A DNA stretch of 35,087 nt, from positions 1 to 35,087 of the forward strand of contig DASTBC010000146.1 in assembly GCA_035712245.1 (NCBI GenBank), given 5' to 3'. Within the stretch, counting starts at the first letter, position 1, and every line of letters begins with the position of its first letter. The notes under the pieces were generated by a model. That model was not told where the DNA came from and searched no databases. It saw only the letters and a list, made by a program, of their open reading frames with translations. Positions 1 through 6,985 of the stretch are shown here, in pieces. The position numbers and the translations under genes are program-made. The DNA is from Candidatus Eisenbacteria bacterium. Its GTDB lineage: Bacteria; Eisenbacteria; RBG-16-71-46; SZUA-252.

Positions 1-1
1 C

Positions 2-289
2 GACAGGCGCCGCATTCCCACGAGGCGAAGAAGCGTCTACAAGGACGGCGCGAGGAAGATCGTGCCCGCGGCCTATCTCTCGAACCGGCCGCGCGGAAGT
101 TGGAAGCAATCGGTGGAACGCGGATTGCTGCTCGCTCCGAATGCGGCCAACGCCCTCCAGGAGGGGCCCGGCGGGCAGTTCGGCGAGATGCGAACGATGA
201 TGCAGTACCTCTTCCAGAGCTTCAACGCGCGCGGGGATGCCAGGCCCTACAAGGCCGGCGTCAAGGAAGCCGCGGTCGAGCAAGGTTAA
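2..289 (+). CDS. C-terminal part of an unknown protein (open at left edge)
   Basis: The frame is open from base 2 to a TAA stop at 287-289, so at least 95 residues of a C-terminus are present and the true start lies outside the window. A GTG at 62 could start a 75-residue protein, but no good ribosome-binding site precedes it and the frame upstream stays open. The N-terminal part is very basic, followed by a G/P/N-rich middle with GGQFGEMR and a helical segment. I do not recognise the family. The gene points at the lanthipeptide-like locus and is separated from it by the hairpin at 313-340. Confidence 0.5.
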   Translation, partial: DRRRIPTRRRSVYKDGARKIVPAAYLSNRPRGSWKQSVERGLLLAPNAANALQEGPGGQFGEMRTMMQYLFQSFNARGDARPYKAGVKEAAVEQG

Positions 290-312
290 AAGGCGCACAG
301 AATGGGCTGCAG

Positions 313-340
313 CGGGGCTCGGACGACCGTCCGAGCCCCG
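313..340. terminator. Strong 12-bp hairpin between convergent genes
   Basis: A perfect 12-bp inverted repeat (313-324 with 329-340) has a 4-base loop (GACC). It lies between the stop of the plus-strand gene at 289 and the stop of the minus-strand precursor at 411, so it could serve both directions. There is no clear T-tract, so this is a terminator-like hairpin rather than a textbook intrinsic terminator. The rest of 290-410 holds nothing else I can support. Confidence 0.6.
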
Positions 341-410
341 AGATTACGAGCGCGCTTCCATTACGAACACCCCTGCCCTCGATACGCCGAACCGGAAGCC
401 GATTCCGGCC

Positions 411-626
411 TCAGCACTCCAGCGTCGCGTCACACGTTTCGTGGCACGTCTCGTCGCAAGTGAGGTCGCATGTCCCCCCACACGAGAACTGGCACGTACA
501 ATTGGTGAGTCCCTGCGACTTCGTGCCAAGATCGATCGTTCCGCCGCGCGCCTGGCCCGCGAGCTCCGTCGAGAGCTGCCAAACGGTAGTCTTCCGGAGA
601 TGGATCTTTCGGGACCGTAGATTCAA
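411..626 (-). CDS. lanA: Lanthipeptide-like RiPP precursor peptide (71 aa)
   Basis: The product is a probable substrate of the LanC encoded just upstream. I chose the TTG at 624-626 because AAGGAG (633-638) sits 6 bases before it; an ATG at 663-665 in the same frame has no such site. From the TTG, residues 7-18 (KIHLRKTTVWQL) resemble the leader pattern K-x-x-L-x-K-x-T-x-x-x-L of many class I lanthipeptide precursors, and a Gly-Gly at 28-29 is a likely cleavage site for a C39 peptidase. The 42-residue core has eight Cys (43, 45, 49, 53, 57, 61, 65, 71) and eleven Ser/Thr. From residue 48 it runs SC, TC, TC, TC, TC, each four residues apart. The match to lanthipeptides is by pattern; a metal-binding Cys-rich peptide is the alternative. 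Confidence 0.7.
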   Translation of the reverse strand: MNLRSRKIHLRKTTVWQLSTELAGQARGGTIDLGTKSQGLTNCTCQFSCGGTCDLTCDETCHETCDATLEC

Positions 627-694
627 GGTACGCTCCTTTCCTGCCGGGGGCATGTAGGCCAGCATGACACGGAGGTCACCTGGCAGGCTGACAT
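623..694 (-). CDS. 23-codon mini-ORF translationally coupled to the precursor
   Basis: An ATG at 692-694 is preceded by AGGAGG (702-707) with 7-base spacing, one of the best ribosome-binding sites in the window. It encodes a 23-residue peptide with three Cys (4, 11, 15) and several Ser/Thr. Its TGA stop (623-625) overlaps the TTG start of the precursor (624-626) as TTGA, so ribosomes ending here could restart on the precursor. It could be a leader peptide that tunes precursor translation, a second tiny peptide product, or chance. It has no recognisable leader of its own. Confidence 0.4.
   Translation of the reverse strand: MSACQVTSVSCWPTCPRQERSVP
633..638 (-). promoter_or_regulatory. Ribosome-binding site that fixes the TTG start of the precursor
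   Basis: On the minus strand AAGGAG lies 6 bases before TTG 624-626. It is the only good Shine-Dalgarno sequence near the candidate starts, and it places the start at the leader motif instead of 13 codons upstream. Confidence 0.6.
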
Positions 695-701
695 GTCGGA
701 A

Positions 702-707
702 CCTCCT
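702..707 (-). promoter_or_regulatory. Near-ideal ribosome-binding site of the mini-ORF
   Basis: AGGAGG on the minus strand is 7 bases before ATG 692-694. It lies in the gap between the lanC stop (759) and the precursor, where a coding start would be expected. Confidence 0.5.
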
Positions 708-758
708 ATGTTGCCTGGTACGATGGATCGAAACCCGTCTTGTCGCGCGGCCCTCCTT

Positions 759-2021
759 TCAGCGAACCGGGGAGATCGATAGGAAGCGATCCCAACTCGG
801 CTCACGGTCCCCGGCGGCGGCCAGAAGGGCGAGTCCAATCCCGGATGAGCCTTCCAGGAGTCCAGCCATTGCCTGCCAATGCGGATCGGGATCGTGTCTC
901 CAGGTCGCGAACCTGCCCGGCCCGATCCCGTCCACCCTCATGTCCAGCGTGACATCGAACCAGTAGGCAGCTGCCTTCAAGAACGCTTCATCACCCGTAG
1001 CCTGGTAGAAGCGGTTGAAGATATGCCCCACTCCTGCGGTCCCATGGCAGAGAGCGCAGTCGACGTTCCGGCTTATTTCGCGGGTCAGCGTGCTGGCTCG
1101 TCGCACGATGGAAACGGCCTCCTCGCTCCATTCGGAGCGATCCGTCAGCTGACCGGCCACGTAGAGCCCCGACGCGACTCCAAGGTCTCCGTAGCACCAG
1201 GCGAGTCTGGCACCCGGCGGGCTCGGGTTGCCGTTCAACGTGCCCGGGAAGGAGGTGGCGCTGTCACCGGGCCATCGCTGGGCGAGTCCCCAGCGCACCG
1301 AACCCTCGAGGAGTTCCTTGGAGACGCGAGGCTTGACCTGCCGGGCGAGCGTCTGCGCGAGAAGCACCCAAACTCCTGGCATTCCGTGCGACAGGCCCAT
1401 GTTGTAGTAGCCGTTCGGTGATCGCTCCCGCTGCCACGGCGGAAGGAGCTCCGGCGTGGTGTGCCAGCGAATTCCGTCAGGGACCCGCTCCGCGCGCTGC
1501 TCGAAGAAGTCGACGATGAGCTCCAGCGCTTGGACCGCGCGTGGATGCGGCCAGCGCTCCAGTGCGTAGAGTCCCCATCCGGCGACGCCGCCGATCAGGT
1601 CATAGTGGGCGGGATCCTTGATGGTCCTCAAGCATTCGAGTAGGGCTTCCTCCAGATCCTCATGGGATCCGCCGTCCTCGTCGCCGGCTTGGTCCTTCGC
1701 GGACAGGAACGCCGTGGCCCAGCCGACGCCCGTGAAACCGCCGTAGAGGCTGGGCGTGGGATATGGGGAATTGGCAAGCGCATCGATCGCTGCGTTCCAG
1801 TGGCGGTCACGGAGTGACTCGAATTCGCGCCCGGGCCACCGCTGGGCCAGCTCGTCATAGAAGATCGCGAGACCGGAGCTGCCACCGGCGAGGCCGTACG
1901 AGATCCGCTCGGGAGCCCATGTCTCTTCCTGAAGCGCGTCCGCGATCTCGAGAACAGCCTTCTCGGCGTTCGCGGCGATCTCGTCGGTGAGGATTGGTTT
2001 CCAGGAAATCGTAACGGCCAC
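759..2021 (-). CDS. lanC: LanC family lanthionine cyclase
   Basis: LanC enzymes are zinc proteins that add Cys thiols to dehydrated Ser/Thr to form lanthionine rings. The protein is 420 residues from a GTG at 2019-2021, which has GAGG 7 bases upstream. A TTG at 2049-2051 in the same frame, with a weaker site, is the alternative. Family motifs are visible in order: GLSHGMPG near 209-216, WCYG near 275-278 and CALCHGTAG near 322-330. C276, C325 and H326 match the zinc ligands of NisC-type cyclases. The length fits a stand-alone LanC, not a LanM or LanKC fusion. It has its own promoter (2136-2164) and lies upstream of the mini-ORF and precursor in one likely transcript. No LanB, LanM, transporter or protease gene is in the window. 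Confidence 0.9.
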   Translation of the reverse strand: MAVTISWKPILTDEIAANAEKAVLEIADALQEETWAPERISYGLAGGSSGLAIFYDELAQRWPGREFESLRDRHWNAAIDALANSPYPTPSLYGGFTGVGWATAFLSAKDQAGDEDGGSHEDLEEALLECLRTIKDPAHYDLIGGVAGWGLYALERWPHPRAVQALELIVDFFEQRAERVPDGIRWHTTPELLPPWQRERSPNGYYNMGLSHGMPGVWVLLAQTLARQVKPRVSKELLEGSVRWGLAQRWPGDSATSFPGTLNGNPSPPGARLAWCYGDLGVASGLYVAGQLTDRSEWSEEAVSIVRRASTLTREISRNVDCALCHGTAGVGHIFNRFYQATGDEAFLKAAAYWFDVTLDMRVDGIGPGRFATWRHDPDPHWQAMAGLLEGSSGIGLALLAAAGDREPSWDRFLSISPVR

Positions 2022-2135
2022 GTCCTGTCCTCGCACCATTCGGAGGTCCAAGGGCTCGGTTCCTCAATACCGATCAGGATCGTCATGAACTCGTTGCATG
2101 CGACCGGTATGCGGGATTGTGAGGATGATCCCTCG

Positions 2136-2164
2136 ACCATAGGGCTGCCTAGAAGGCCTGTCAA
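2136..2164 (-). promoter_or_regulatory. Promoter of lanC: TTGACA-17-TATGGT
   Basis: On the minus strand a perfect -35 box TTGACA (2159-2164) is followed after exactly 17 bases by TATGGT (2136-2141). Transcription would start near 2129, giving an untranslated leader of about 100 bases before lanC. This makes the lanthipeptide-like locus an independent unit, although blaI-blaR1 lies upstream on the same strand. Confidence 0.6.
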
Positions 2165-2230
2165 CGGCGGCTACAGCAGCGCGTGGGTCGTGCGAACTCT
2201 CGCGATTCCCCTGCGGAACCCTGCTCGCCT

Positions 2231-3898
2231 CTAGAGCTTACGCGCCACACCCCTTCGCACGGCATCCTCCGCGATCCGCCGGAGCTGGCCGCGTAGCTCG
2301 AGCTCCTGCCGTTCCCACTCCGGGCGCACGGCTTCACGGCGCTCCGTGACCGCCTCCATCTGACGTGAGATCTCCTCCTGCTGCCGGGCGAGAGGCTCCC
2401 GCTCGCGCTCGATCTCCATGCGGGACCGCTCGATCTCCTGCAGGCGACGCTGGAGCTCGGCCTGTGACTTCTTGCCGCTGTCGCGGTCCTCCTCGAGTGC
2501 CTCCCGATCCTCTTCGAGCTGCATCGTGCGGTGTTCGAGACGCTCGACCTTCGGTTGGAGCCGCTCCATGCGTCCGTGTAGAAGCTCCAGGTCGTGATCG
2601 AAGTCCTCCAGCATCCGCCTTTGAAGCTCGTCCTGCTTCTGTAGGACCGCTCGTACGGACGCCAGGGTCTCGGGATCGTTCACGCCGTACTGCGTGCGGT
2701 CCAGACGGAACCACCAGATCATGCCGCCGCCCATGCGCTTCTGGGCCGCCTGCGCGCGCTCGTGGTCGTTGTAGCCGCCGCCCATCTTCATGGCGCCGCT
2801 CATCGTGTTGCCCCCGGGCTGGACGAGGAGGTACGCGAAGCGCTCGATCTCGAGCTCGGCCGGCGACTTCGGGGTTCCCTTGTCCTCGCGGGAATCACGG
2901 TCGTCGTGGGCGTGCAGGGTGAGTGGAGCGAGACTCAGGACTGCGACGGCGATGAGGATGGCGCCGGCGATCCGGCCCCAGGTCGACGAATGGGAATCCA
3001 GCACGAGCAACCTCCGAAGAAGCGCGCTTCGCGTGGGGGAGCCACACGAGGCTGTCGAGGGAATGGGTCGAGACGCCACGCCGAAGTGAACCAGAAGCTC
3101 GCCATAGGAGCGCGGGGAAGCCTGAGTCCGATGCAGCGCCATCGCGTCGCACGCCTCCTCCCGGGCCTGCCCGTACTCGCGCACGCTCCAGCGGGCCAGG
3201 GGATGGAACCAGAAGAGCACCTCCGTTGCGGCGGGTAGCCAGCCGAGGAGGAGGTCACGGCGCGCCACGTGCGCGCACTCGTGCGCGAGGACGAGATGCC
3301 GGGCGTGCGACGGAAGCTCCCCGTATCCGGCCGGAAGCAGGATCCGGGGCATCCATCCCGCCAGGGTCACCGGCACGTCGAGTTCCGCCGTGACCCGGAC
3401 CTCCGGCTGCTTGCGGCGCGATCGGCCGCATCGCAGGACCAGCGCTTCCTCCGGGTCGGGATCGTACGGCTCCGCCGCCTTCCAGATTCCCTCGATCCGA
3501 CGAAGAGCACGGAGATGAAGAACCACGGCCAGAGCGACCCCCAGGAGCCAAGCGGCCAGCACGAGAAGAGCCAGGGATCCGGCAACGGTTCGAGGCGCTG
3601 CTGGAAGGATCTGGCTCGAGATCTGGTGGGCCGCGACTCCCGTCTGCGCGGCGACGATTCTCGTGGGAGGCGCGACGGAGGTGATGGCCGGCGGATTCTC
3701 GGAGAAGGGGAGCACGATCCGGTGAGCGGGGATGGCGGCCGTGAGGAACTGCGCGGCCACGAGCCACCAGATCCACGCGCGCCGCGAGGCCGGCACCCGG
3801 TTCCGCGCGAAGATCAACAGGAGCCACGCGACAGTGGTGGCGATGCCACCCGCGACCGACGCTCGCAGGAGCGCGTCCAGCAGGTTCGAAGGAGTCAT
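2231..3898 (-). CDS. BlaR1/MecR1-like M56 family membrane metallopeptidase with long coiled-coil tail
   Basis: This is a membrane zinc protease that probably inactivates the partner repressor when a signal is sensed. The 555 residues show hydrophobic segments near 15-32, 41-60, 105-130 and 303-325. The zinc motif HECAH is at 206-210, and a conserved ExxxxEEACD stretch is near 241-251. After the last membrane segment there is no penicillin-binding sensor domain as in true BlaR1. Residues from about 330 hold a short Gly/Met-rich piece and then a highly charged E/R/Q-rich coiled coil (about 420-535). The start overlaps the repressor stop as ATGA (3895-3898), so the two genes are translationally coupled. 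The natural signal is unknown and probably not a beta-lactam. Confidence 0.85.
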   Translation of the reverse strand: MTPSNLLDALLRASVAGGIATTVAWLLLIFARNRVPASRRAWIWWLVAAQFLTAAIPAHRIVLPFSENPPAITSVAPPTRIVAAQTGVAAHQISSQILPAAPRTVAGSLALLVLAAWLLGVALAVVLHLRALRRIEGIWKAAEPYDPDPEEALVLRCGRSRRKQPEVRVTAELDVPVTLAGWMPRILLPAGYGELPSHARHLVLAHECAHVARRDLLLGWLPAATEVLFWFHPLARWSVREYGQAREEACDAMALHRTQASPRSYGELLVHFGVASRPIPSTASCGSPTRSALLRRLLVLDSHSSTWGRIAGAILIAVAVLSLAPLTLHAHDDRDSREDKGTPKSPAELEIERFAYLLVQPGGNTMSGAMKMGGGYNDHERAQAAQKRMGGGMIWWFRLDRTQYGVNDPETLASVRAVLQKQDELQRRMLEDFDHDLELLHGRMERLQPKVERLEHRTMQLEEDREALEEDRDSGKKSQAELQRRLQEIERSRMEIEREREPLARQQEEISRQMEAVTERREAVRPEWERQELELRGQLRRIAEDAVRRGVARKL

Positions 3899-4284
3899 GA
3901 CGTCCTCCTCTTCCGCTCGGTCAGCGCCCGGACGGCACGGTTCAGCTCGGCGAGCTCCTCGTCACTCACGCTCGTTCGCTCGGAGAGATAGGCCGCGAAG
4001 GGGGAGATGGACCCACCGAGGGCGCGATCCACGAACTGGCCGACCGAGCGGCGCATGGTCTCGACGTGTCCCTCGAGGGCGCGGTAGACATAGATTCCGT
4101 CCTGCTTGCGCCGCGCCACGTGCCCCTTGCGGCGAAGCCTCTCGAGAATGGTGAGCACCGTCGTGCGGGCGAGGTTTCGTGGAGCGCCGAATCCCTCCCA
4201 GAGGCTCGCGGCCGTGAGGGGACCCTGCTGGGCGAGGTGGAGAAGACAGTCCAGCTCCTGGTTGCTGGTCGGGCGTGGCGGCAT
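3895..4284 (-). CDS. BlaI/MecI family transcriptional repressor
   Basis: This is a 129-residue winged-helix DNA-binding protein. The N-terminal half has the BlaI pattern (QELDCLLHLAQQGPLTAASLW, then TTVLTILERLRRKGHVARRK with a basic wing and YVYRAL), and the C-terminal half is helical for dimerisation. AGGAGG stands before the ATG. Such repressors bind palindromes containing GACTACA/TGTAGTC and are cut by the partner M56 protease. Two such sites lie directly upstream (4299-4314, 4332-4347), so the operon should be autoregulated. Confidence 0.9.
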   Translation of the reverse strand: MPPRPTSNQELDCLLHLAQQGPLTAASLWEGFGAPRNLARTTVLTILERLRRKGHVARRKQDGIYVYRALEGHVETMRRSVGQFVDRALGGSISPFAAYLSERTSVSDEELAELNRAVRALTERKRRTS

Positions 4285-4298
4285 CGGTCCTCCTGGAT

Positions 4299-4314
4299 GA
4301 CTACAAACGTCGAC
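4299..4314. promoter_or_regulatory. Candidate BlaI-type operator 1 (imperfect)
   Basis: The 16-bp GACTACAAACGTCGAC has a perfect left half-site and a right half differing from GTAGTC at two positions. It is 15 bp before the repressor start, between promoter and ribosome-binding site. Confidence 0.5.
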
Positions 4315-4331
4315 TAGCAGAGCATGCCGTG

Positions 4332-4347
4332 GACTACAGTCGTAGTC
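4332..4347. promoter_or_regulatory. Candidate BlaI-type operator 2 (perfect palindrome) overlapping a -35 box
   Basis: GACTACAGTCGTAGTC is a perfect inverted repeat (6-bp arms, 4-bp centre). It matches the GACTACA-type half-site known for BlaI-family repressors of high-GC bacteria. On the minus strand it overlaps TTGACT (4344-4349), a good -35 box for the blaI-blaR1 promoter. The start-to-start distance to operator 1 is 33 bp, three helical turns, so dimers could bind on the same face. Confidence 0.65.
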
Positions 4348-4399
4348 AACCGGAAACTTTGGACTCGATGCCCGCTGGGTACAGCGCTAGCCTATCCCC

Positions 4400-4924
4400 A
4401 TGCCACAGGGTGAGTTCTCGCTGCGCTTCCCGGAGCGCGACCTGGAACGATGGGCGTCACGTTTTCCCGACCGGGAAGGGGACCACCGGATTGCGGGCAG
4501 CCTCCGCGCGGCCGTGAGGGAGCGCGGTCATCTCACGCGCCGCGAGTTCGTCGAGATCTGCGCCTGGAAGACGCCCCGGTCGAAGCCGCATTGCGCAAAG
4601 AACACGTCCCGTGGGATCCGCACGCTCACGGCGGCCGCGCTCGCGACTTCGGACGACAGGGTCAAGATGGACCTGCTCCGCCTGCTAGAGGGGGTCGAGT
4701 GGCCCACCGCGTCGACGATACTCCACTTCTGCGACGAGCGGCCCTATCCCATCCTCGACGTCCGAGCCGTCTGGTCGCTCGGGTTCAGCCGGCCGCCGAG
4801 CTACACGATGGAGTTCTGGCTCGCCTACGTCGCGTTCACGAGGGGATTGGCGAAGCGATCGGGGCTCTCCATGCGAGCCGTCGACCAGGCGCTCTGGCAG
4901 TACTCGAAGGAGCGGCAGAAATAG
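4400..4924 (+). CDS. Conserved hypothetical protein with DNA-glycosylase-like helical pattern
   Basis: The protein has 174 residues from ATG 4400. The middle part (about 85-125) reads KMDLLRLLEGVEWPTASTIL followed by PYPILDVRAVWSLG. This resembles the helix-hairpin-helix turn and the conserved Asp-containing segment of HhH-type DNA glycosylases, but I see no iron-sulfur Cys cluster and cannot name a substrate. The C-terminus ends with the helix RAVDQALWQYSKE. It is divergent from blaI and converges on the nitroreductase gene. The family assignment is inference; that it is a real gene is well supported by composition and motif density. Confidence 0.7.
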   Translation: MPQGEFSLRFPERDLERWASRFPDREGDHRIAGSLRAAVRERGHLTRREFVEICAWKTPRSKPHCAKNTSRGIRTLTAAALATSDDRVKMDLLRLLEGVEWPTASTILHFCDERPYPILDVRAVWSLGFSRPPSYTMEFWLAYVAFTRGLAKRSGLSMRAVDQALWQYSKERQK

Positions 4925-4947
4925 GAGCGCCGTGTCCGCGCCGCCGG

Positions 4948-5730
4948 TCAAGGCAGGAAGTGCTTCGACTCCAGGAGTGCTCTGAGCTTCTCCGAGTCCG
5001 CGCGAAACACCTCGGGGTCGTACTTGGCCTCGCTCGTGTAGAACTGGGCGAGCGAGGTGATGCCCAGCTCCTCCACCTTCGCCTTCAGCTCCGGGTGCGC
5101 CATGTACCGCGCCCATCCCTTGACCTCTCGCTGCTCGTAGATCGACTCCAACTCGTCGCCCTCGGCGCGGTGATAACGCTCCTCGTGGAGGAAGGCACGG
5201 AGCGGCAGCCGGTCGCGCTTGGGAGGATCCTCCGCCGGGTAGCCCACCACGATCGTCGTCACCGGGAGACACGTGTCCGGAAGCTCGAGAAACGCGGCGA
5301 TCTCGGTCATGGAATGGAGCGTCGTGCCCATGTAGCAGATTCCGAGCCCCTGGGCCTCGAAGCCGAGGCAGACCGACTGGGACAGGATCATCGCGTCGAA
5401 CGCGGCGACGTGATATCCGATGAAGTTGTCGAAGTTGTCTCGCGCGCCCCGAAGCCTCAGCCAATCCCGGGTGCGGCGCCAATCCGCGCAGAAGGTGACG
5501 AGGAGCGGCGCCTGGAGCACCATGTCCTGCTCGAAATGGAGCGTGTAGAGGTGGCGCTTCCGATCGGGATCCCGCGTGAGCACCATCGAGATCGCGTTGA
5601 GATTGCCCGAAGACGAGGACCCGGCGATCGCGTCGCCGAGGACCTGCTCGACGAGCGCCTGCGGCACCGGGTCGGGCTTGTACCGGCGGATGGAGCGGTG
5701 GTGATTCAGGAGCGCGGACAGATCGGTCAT
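4948..5730 (-). CDS. NAD(P)H-dependent nitroreductase family protein (FMN)
   Basis: This is a 260-residue flavoprotein of the nitroreductase superfamily, closest in pattern to the NfsA/FRP group. It reduces nitro compounds, quinones or flavins with NAD(P)H. Visible features are the N-terminal HHRSIRRYKPDPVP segment that contacts FMN phosphate, GSSSSGNLNA near 36-45, the central SQSVCLGFEAQGLGICYMG stretch, and VVGYPAE. The ATG at 5728-5730 was chosen because the family motif begins about ten residues later; the same frame stays open upstream but with unlike composition. It stands alone, convergent with the hypothetical gene at 4400-4924. Confidence 0.85.
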   Translation of the reverse strand: MTDLSALLNHHRSIRRYKPDPVPQALVEQVLGDAIAGSSSSGNLNAISMVLTRDPDRKRHLYTLHFEQDMVLQAPLLVTFCADWRRTRDWLRLRGARDNFDNFIGYHVAAFDAMILSQSVCLGFEAQGLGICYMGTTLHSMTEIAAFLELPDTCLPVTTIVVGYPAEDPPKRDRLPLRAFLHEERYHRAEGDELESIYEQREVKGWARYMAHPELKAKVEELGITSLAQFYTSEAKYDPEVFRADSEKLRALLESKHFLP

Positions 5731-5860
5731 GGGGGTTCCCGTGGAGGTGGACTCGCCGCGTTCGCGGCTGGCGGTCGGCGCGCATCGGCTCCGCTCGGAA
5801 ACGTATCCTACTTTGGATTGAATTGTCTGATGGCAACCTTCTTGCAGTTCCTGCCGTGTC

Positions 5861-6964
5861 ATGGCTTGCCGCGGCAGGAATACGATCGCGCGGACGATCG
5901 GTGTTGCGCTTTGGCTCGCCTGTTCGCTCGGGCTGCACGGGTGCTCCTCCGACGCGCCGCCCACCCGCCCCGGCGATGCGCCGAATTCAGGCGAGCCATC
6001 TCCCAAACCCGGAGGGGCCGCCCTCGACACGGTCGCCCTGCTCGAGGACTTCTCGTCCCGTCAGGTGTTTCCCTCCAACAACTGGTGGAACCTCGACATC
6101 TCCGGCGCCCCCGTCGATCCCCAGTCCCAGGCCATGATCGACTGGATCAGTGGGAGGACGCCGCAAAATCCCACCGCCACGCGGAGAGTCCATCCCGACT
6201 TCGGACCTCCTCCCTATGGAGTTCCGTACATCGGCGTGGGTGCGGATCAGCCGCTCGTGCCGGTGACGTTCTCTCCGTACGGAAGCGAGAGCGATCCCGG
6301 AGCACCGGGGCGACCACCCGGGTATCCCATTCCGGACGCCGCGCGCACGCAGCCGAACTACATCGAAGGTGGAGTGCCGGGCGGAGGGTCGAGCGGGGAC
6401 CGGCACCTGATCCTGATCGACCGCGACCGCTGGCTGCTCTTCGAGACCTGGGCGACGCGCTGGGATGCGACGGACAACCGGTGGGAGGCCGGCTCGGGCG
6501 CCACGTTCGATCTCGCGAGCAATGCGCGTCGTCCGGAGGGCTGGACCTCGGCGGATGCCGCGGGCCTTGCGATCTTCCCGGGGCTCGTGCGGCGTGACGA
6601 GGTCGTCTCGCCGGATCCCATCACGCACGCGTTCCGCGTCACGGTGCGCGCGACGAACGGATCCGTCTGGCCCGCGTCGCATGAGGCGGGAAACACGGCG
6701 GGTGCTCCGCCCATGGGCGCTCGCCTCCGGCTCAAAGCGTCCGTGAACATCACGGGATATCCGGCCGAGGTTCGGAAGGTCTTCCAGGCGATGAAGACCT
6801 ACGGCCTGATCGTGGCGGACAACGGATCCGACATGTACGTCACGGGCACCATGGATCCGGGCTGGGACAACGACATCCTGAATCCGGCGTTCCACTCCCT
6901 CGATGCGGACGACTTCGAGGTGATCCAGCTGGGCTGGGGCGCCGACGTGACCGGCGTGCCCTGA
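5861..6964 (+). CDS. Secreted lipoprotein of an uncharacterised family
   Basis: The N-terminus has a signal peptide with a lipobox (L-H-G-C, Cys28), then a Pro/Gly/Ser linker to about residue 55. The globular part starts with VFPSNNWWNLDIS and includes HPDFG, a Gly-Pro-rich region near 135-150, GDRHLILIDRD, SGATFDLASN, TSADAAGLAIFPGLVRRDEV, PPMGARLRLK and a closing KTYGLIVADNGSDMYVTG segment. I recognise this motif series as a widespread conserved hypothetical family but know no established function; a carbohydrate-related extracytoplasmic role is possible. The start lacks a strong ribosome-binding site. The 130-bp gap to the divergent nitroreductase gene must hold both promoters; I could not pick clear boxes. 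Confidence 0.75.
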   Translation: MACRGRNTIARTIGVALWLACSLGLHGCSSDAPPTRPGDAPNSGEPSPKPGGAALDTVALLEDFSSRQVFPSNNWWNLDISGAPVDPQSQAMIDWISGRTPQNPTATRRVHPDFGPPPYGVPYIGVGADQPLVPVTFSPYGSESDPGAPGRPPGYPIPDAARTQPNYIEGGVPGGGSSGDRHLILIDRDRWLLFETWATRWDATDNRWEAGSGATFDLASNARRPEGWTSADAAGLAIFPGLVRRDEVVSPDPITHAFRVTVRATNGSVWPASHEAGNTAGAPPMGARLRLKASVNITGYPAEVRKVFQAMKTYGLIVADNGSDMYVTGTMDPGWDNDILNPAFHSLDADDFEVIQLGWGADVTGVP

Positions 6965-6985
6965 CCACGCCGGTCGAGGTATCCG

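Noticed and set aside
344-529. Alternative minus-strand ORF over the precursor region
   Set aside because: Arg/Ser-rich shadow of the precursor in another frame, with no ribosome-binding site or leader motif.
4450-6597. Open frame of 715 codons on the plus strand
   Set aside because: It is the antisense shadow of the nitroreductase gene and runs out of frame through the lipoprotein gene; both of those carry family motifs, this frame carries none.
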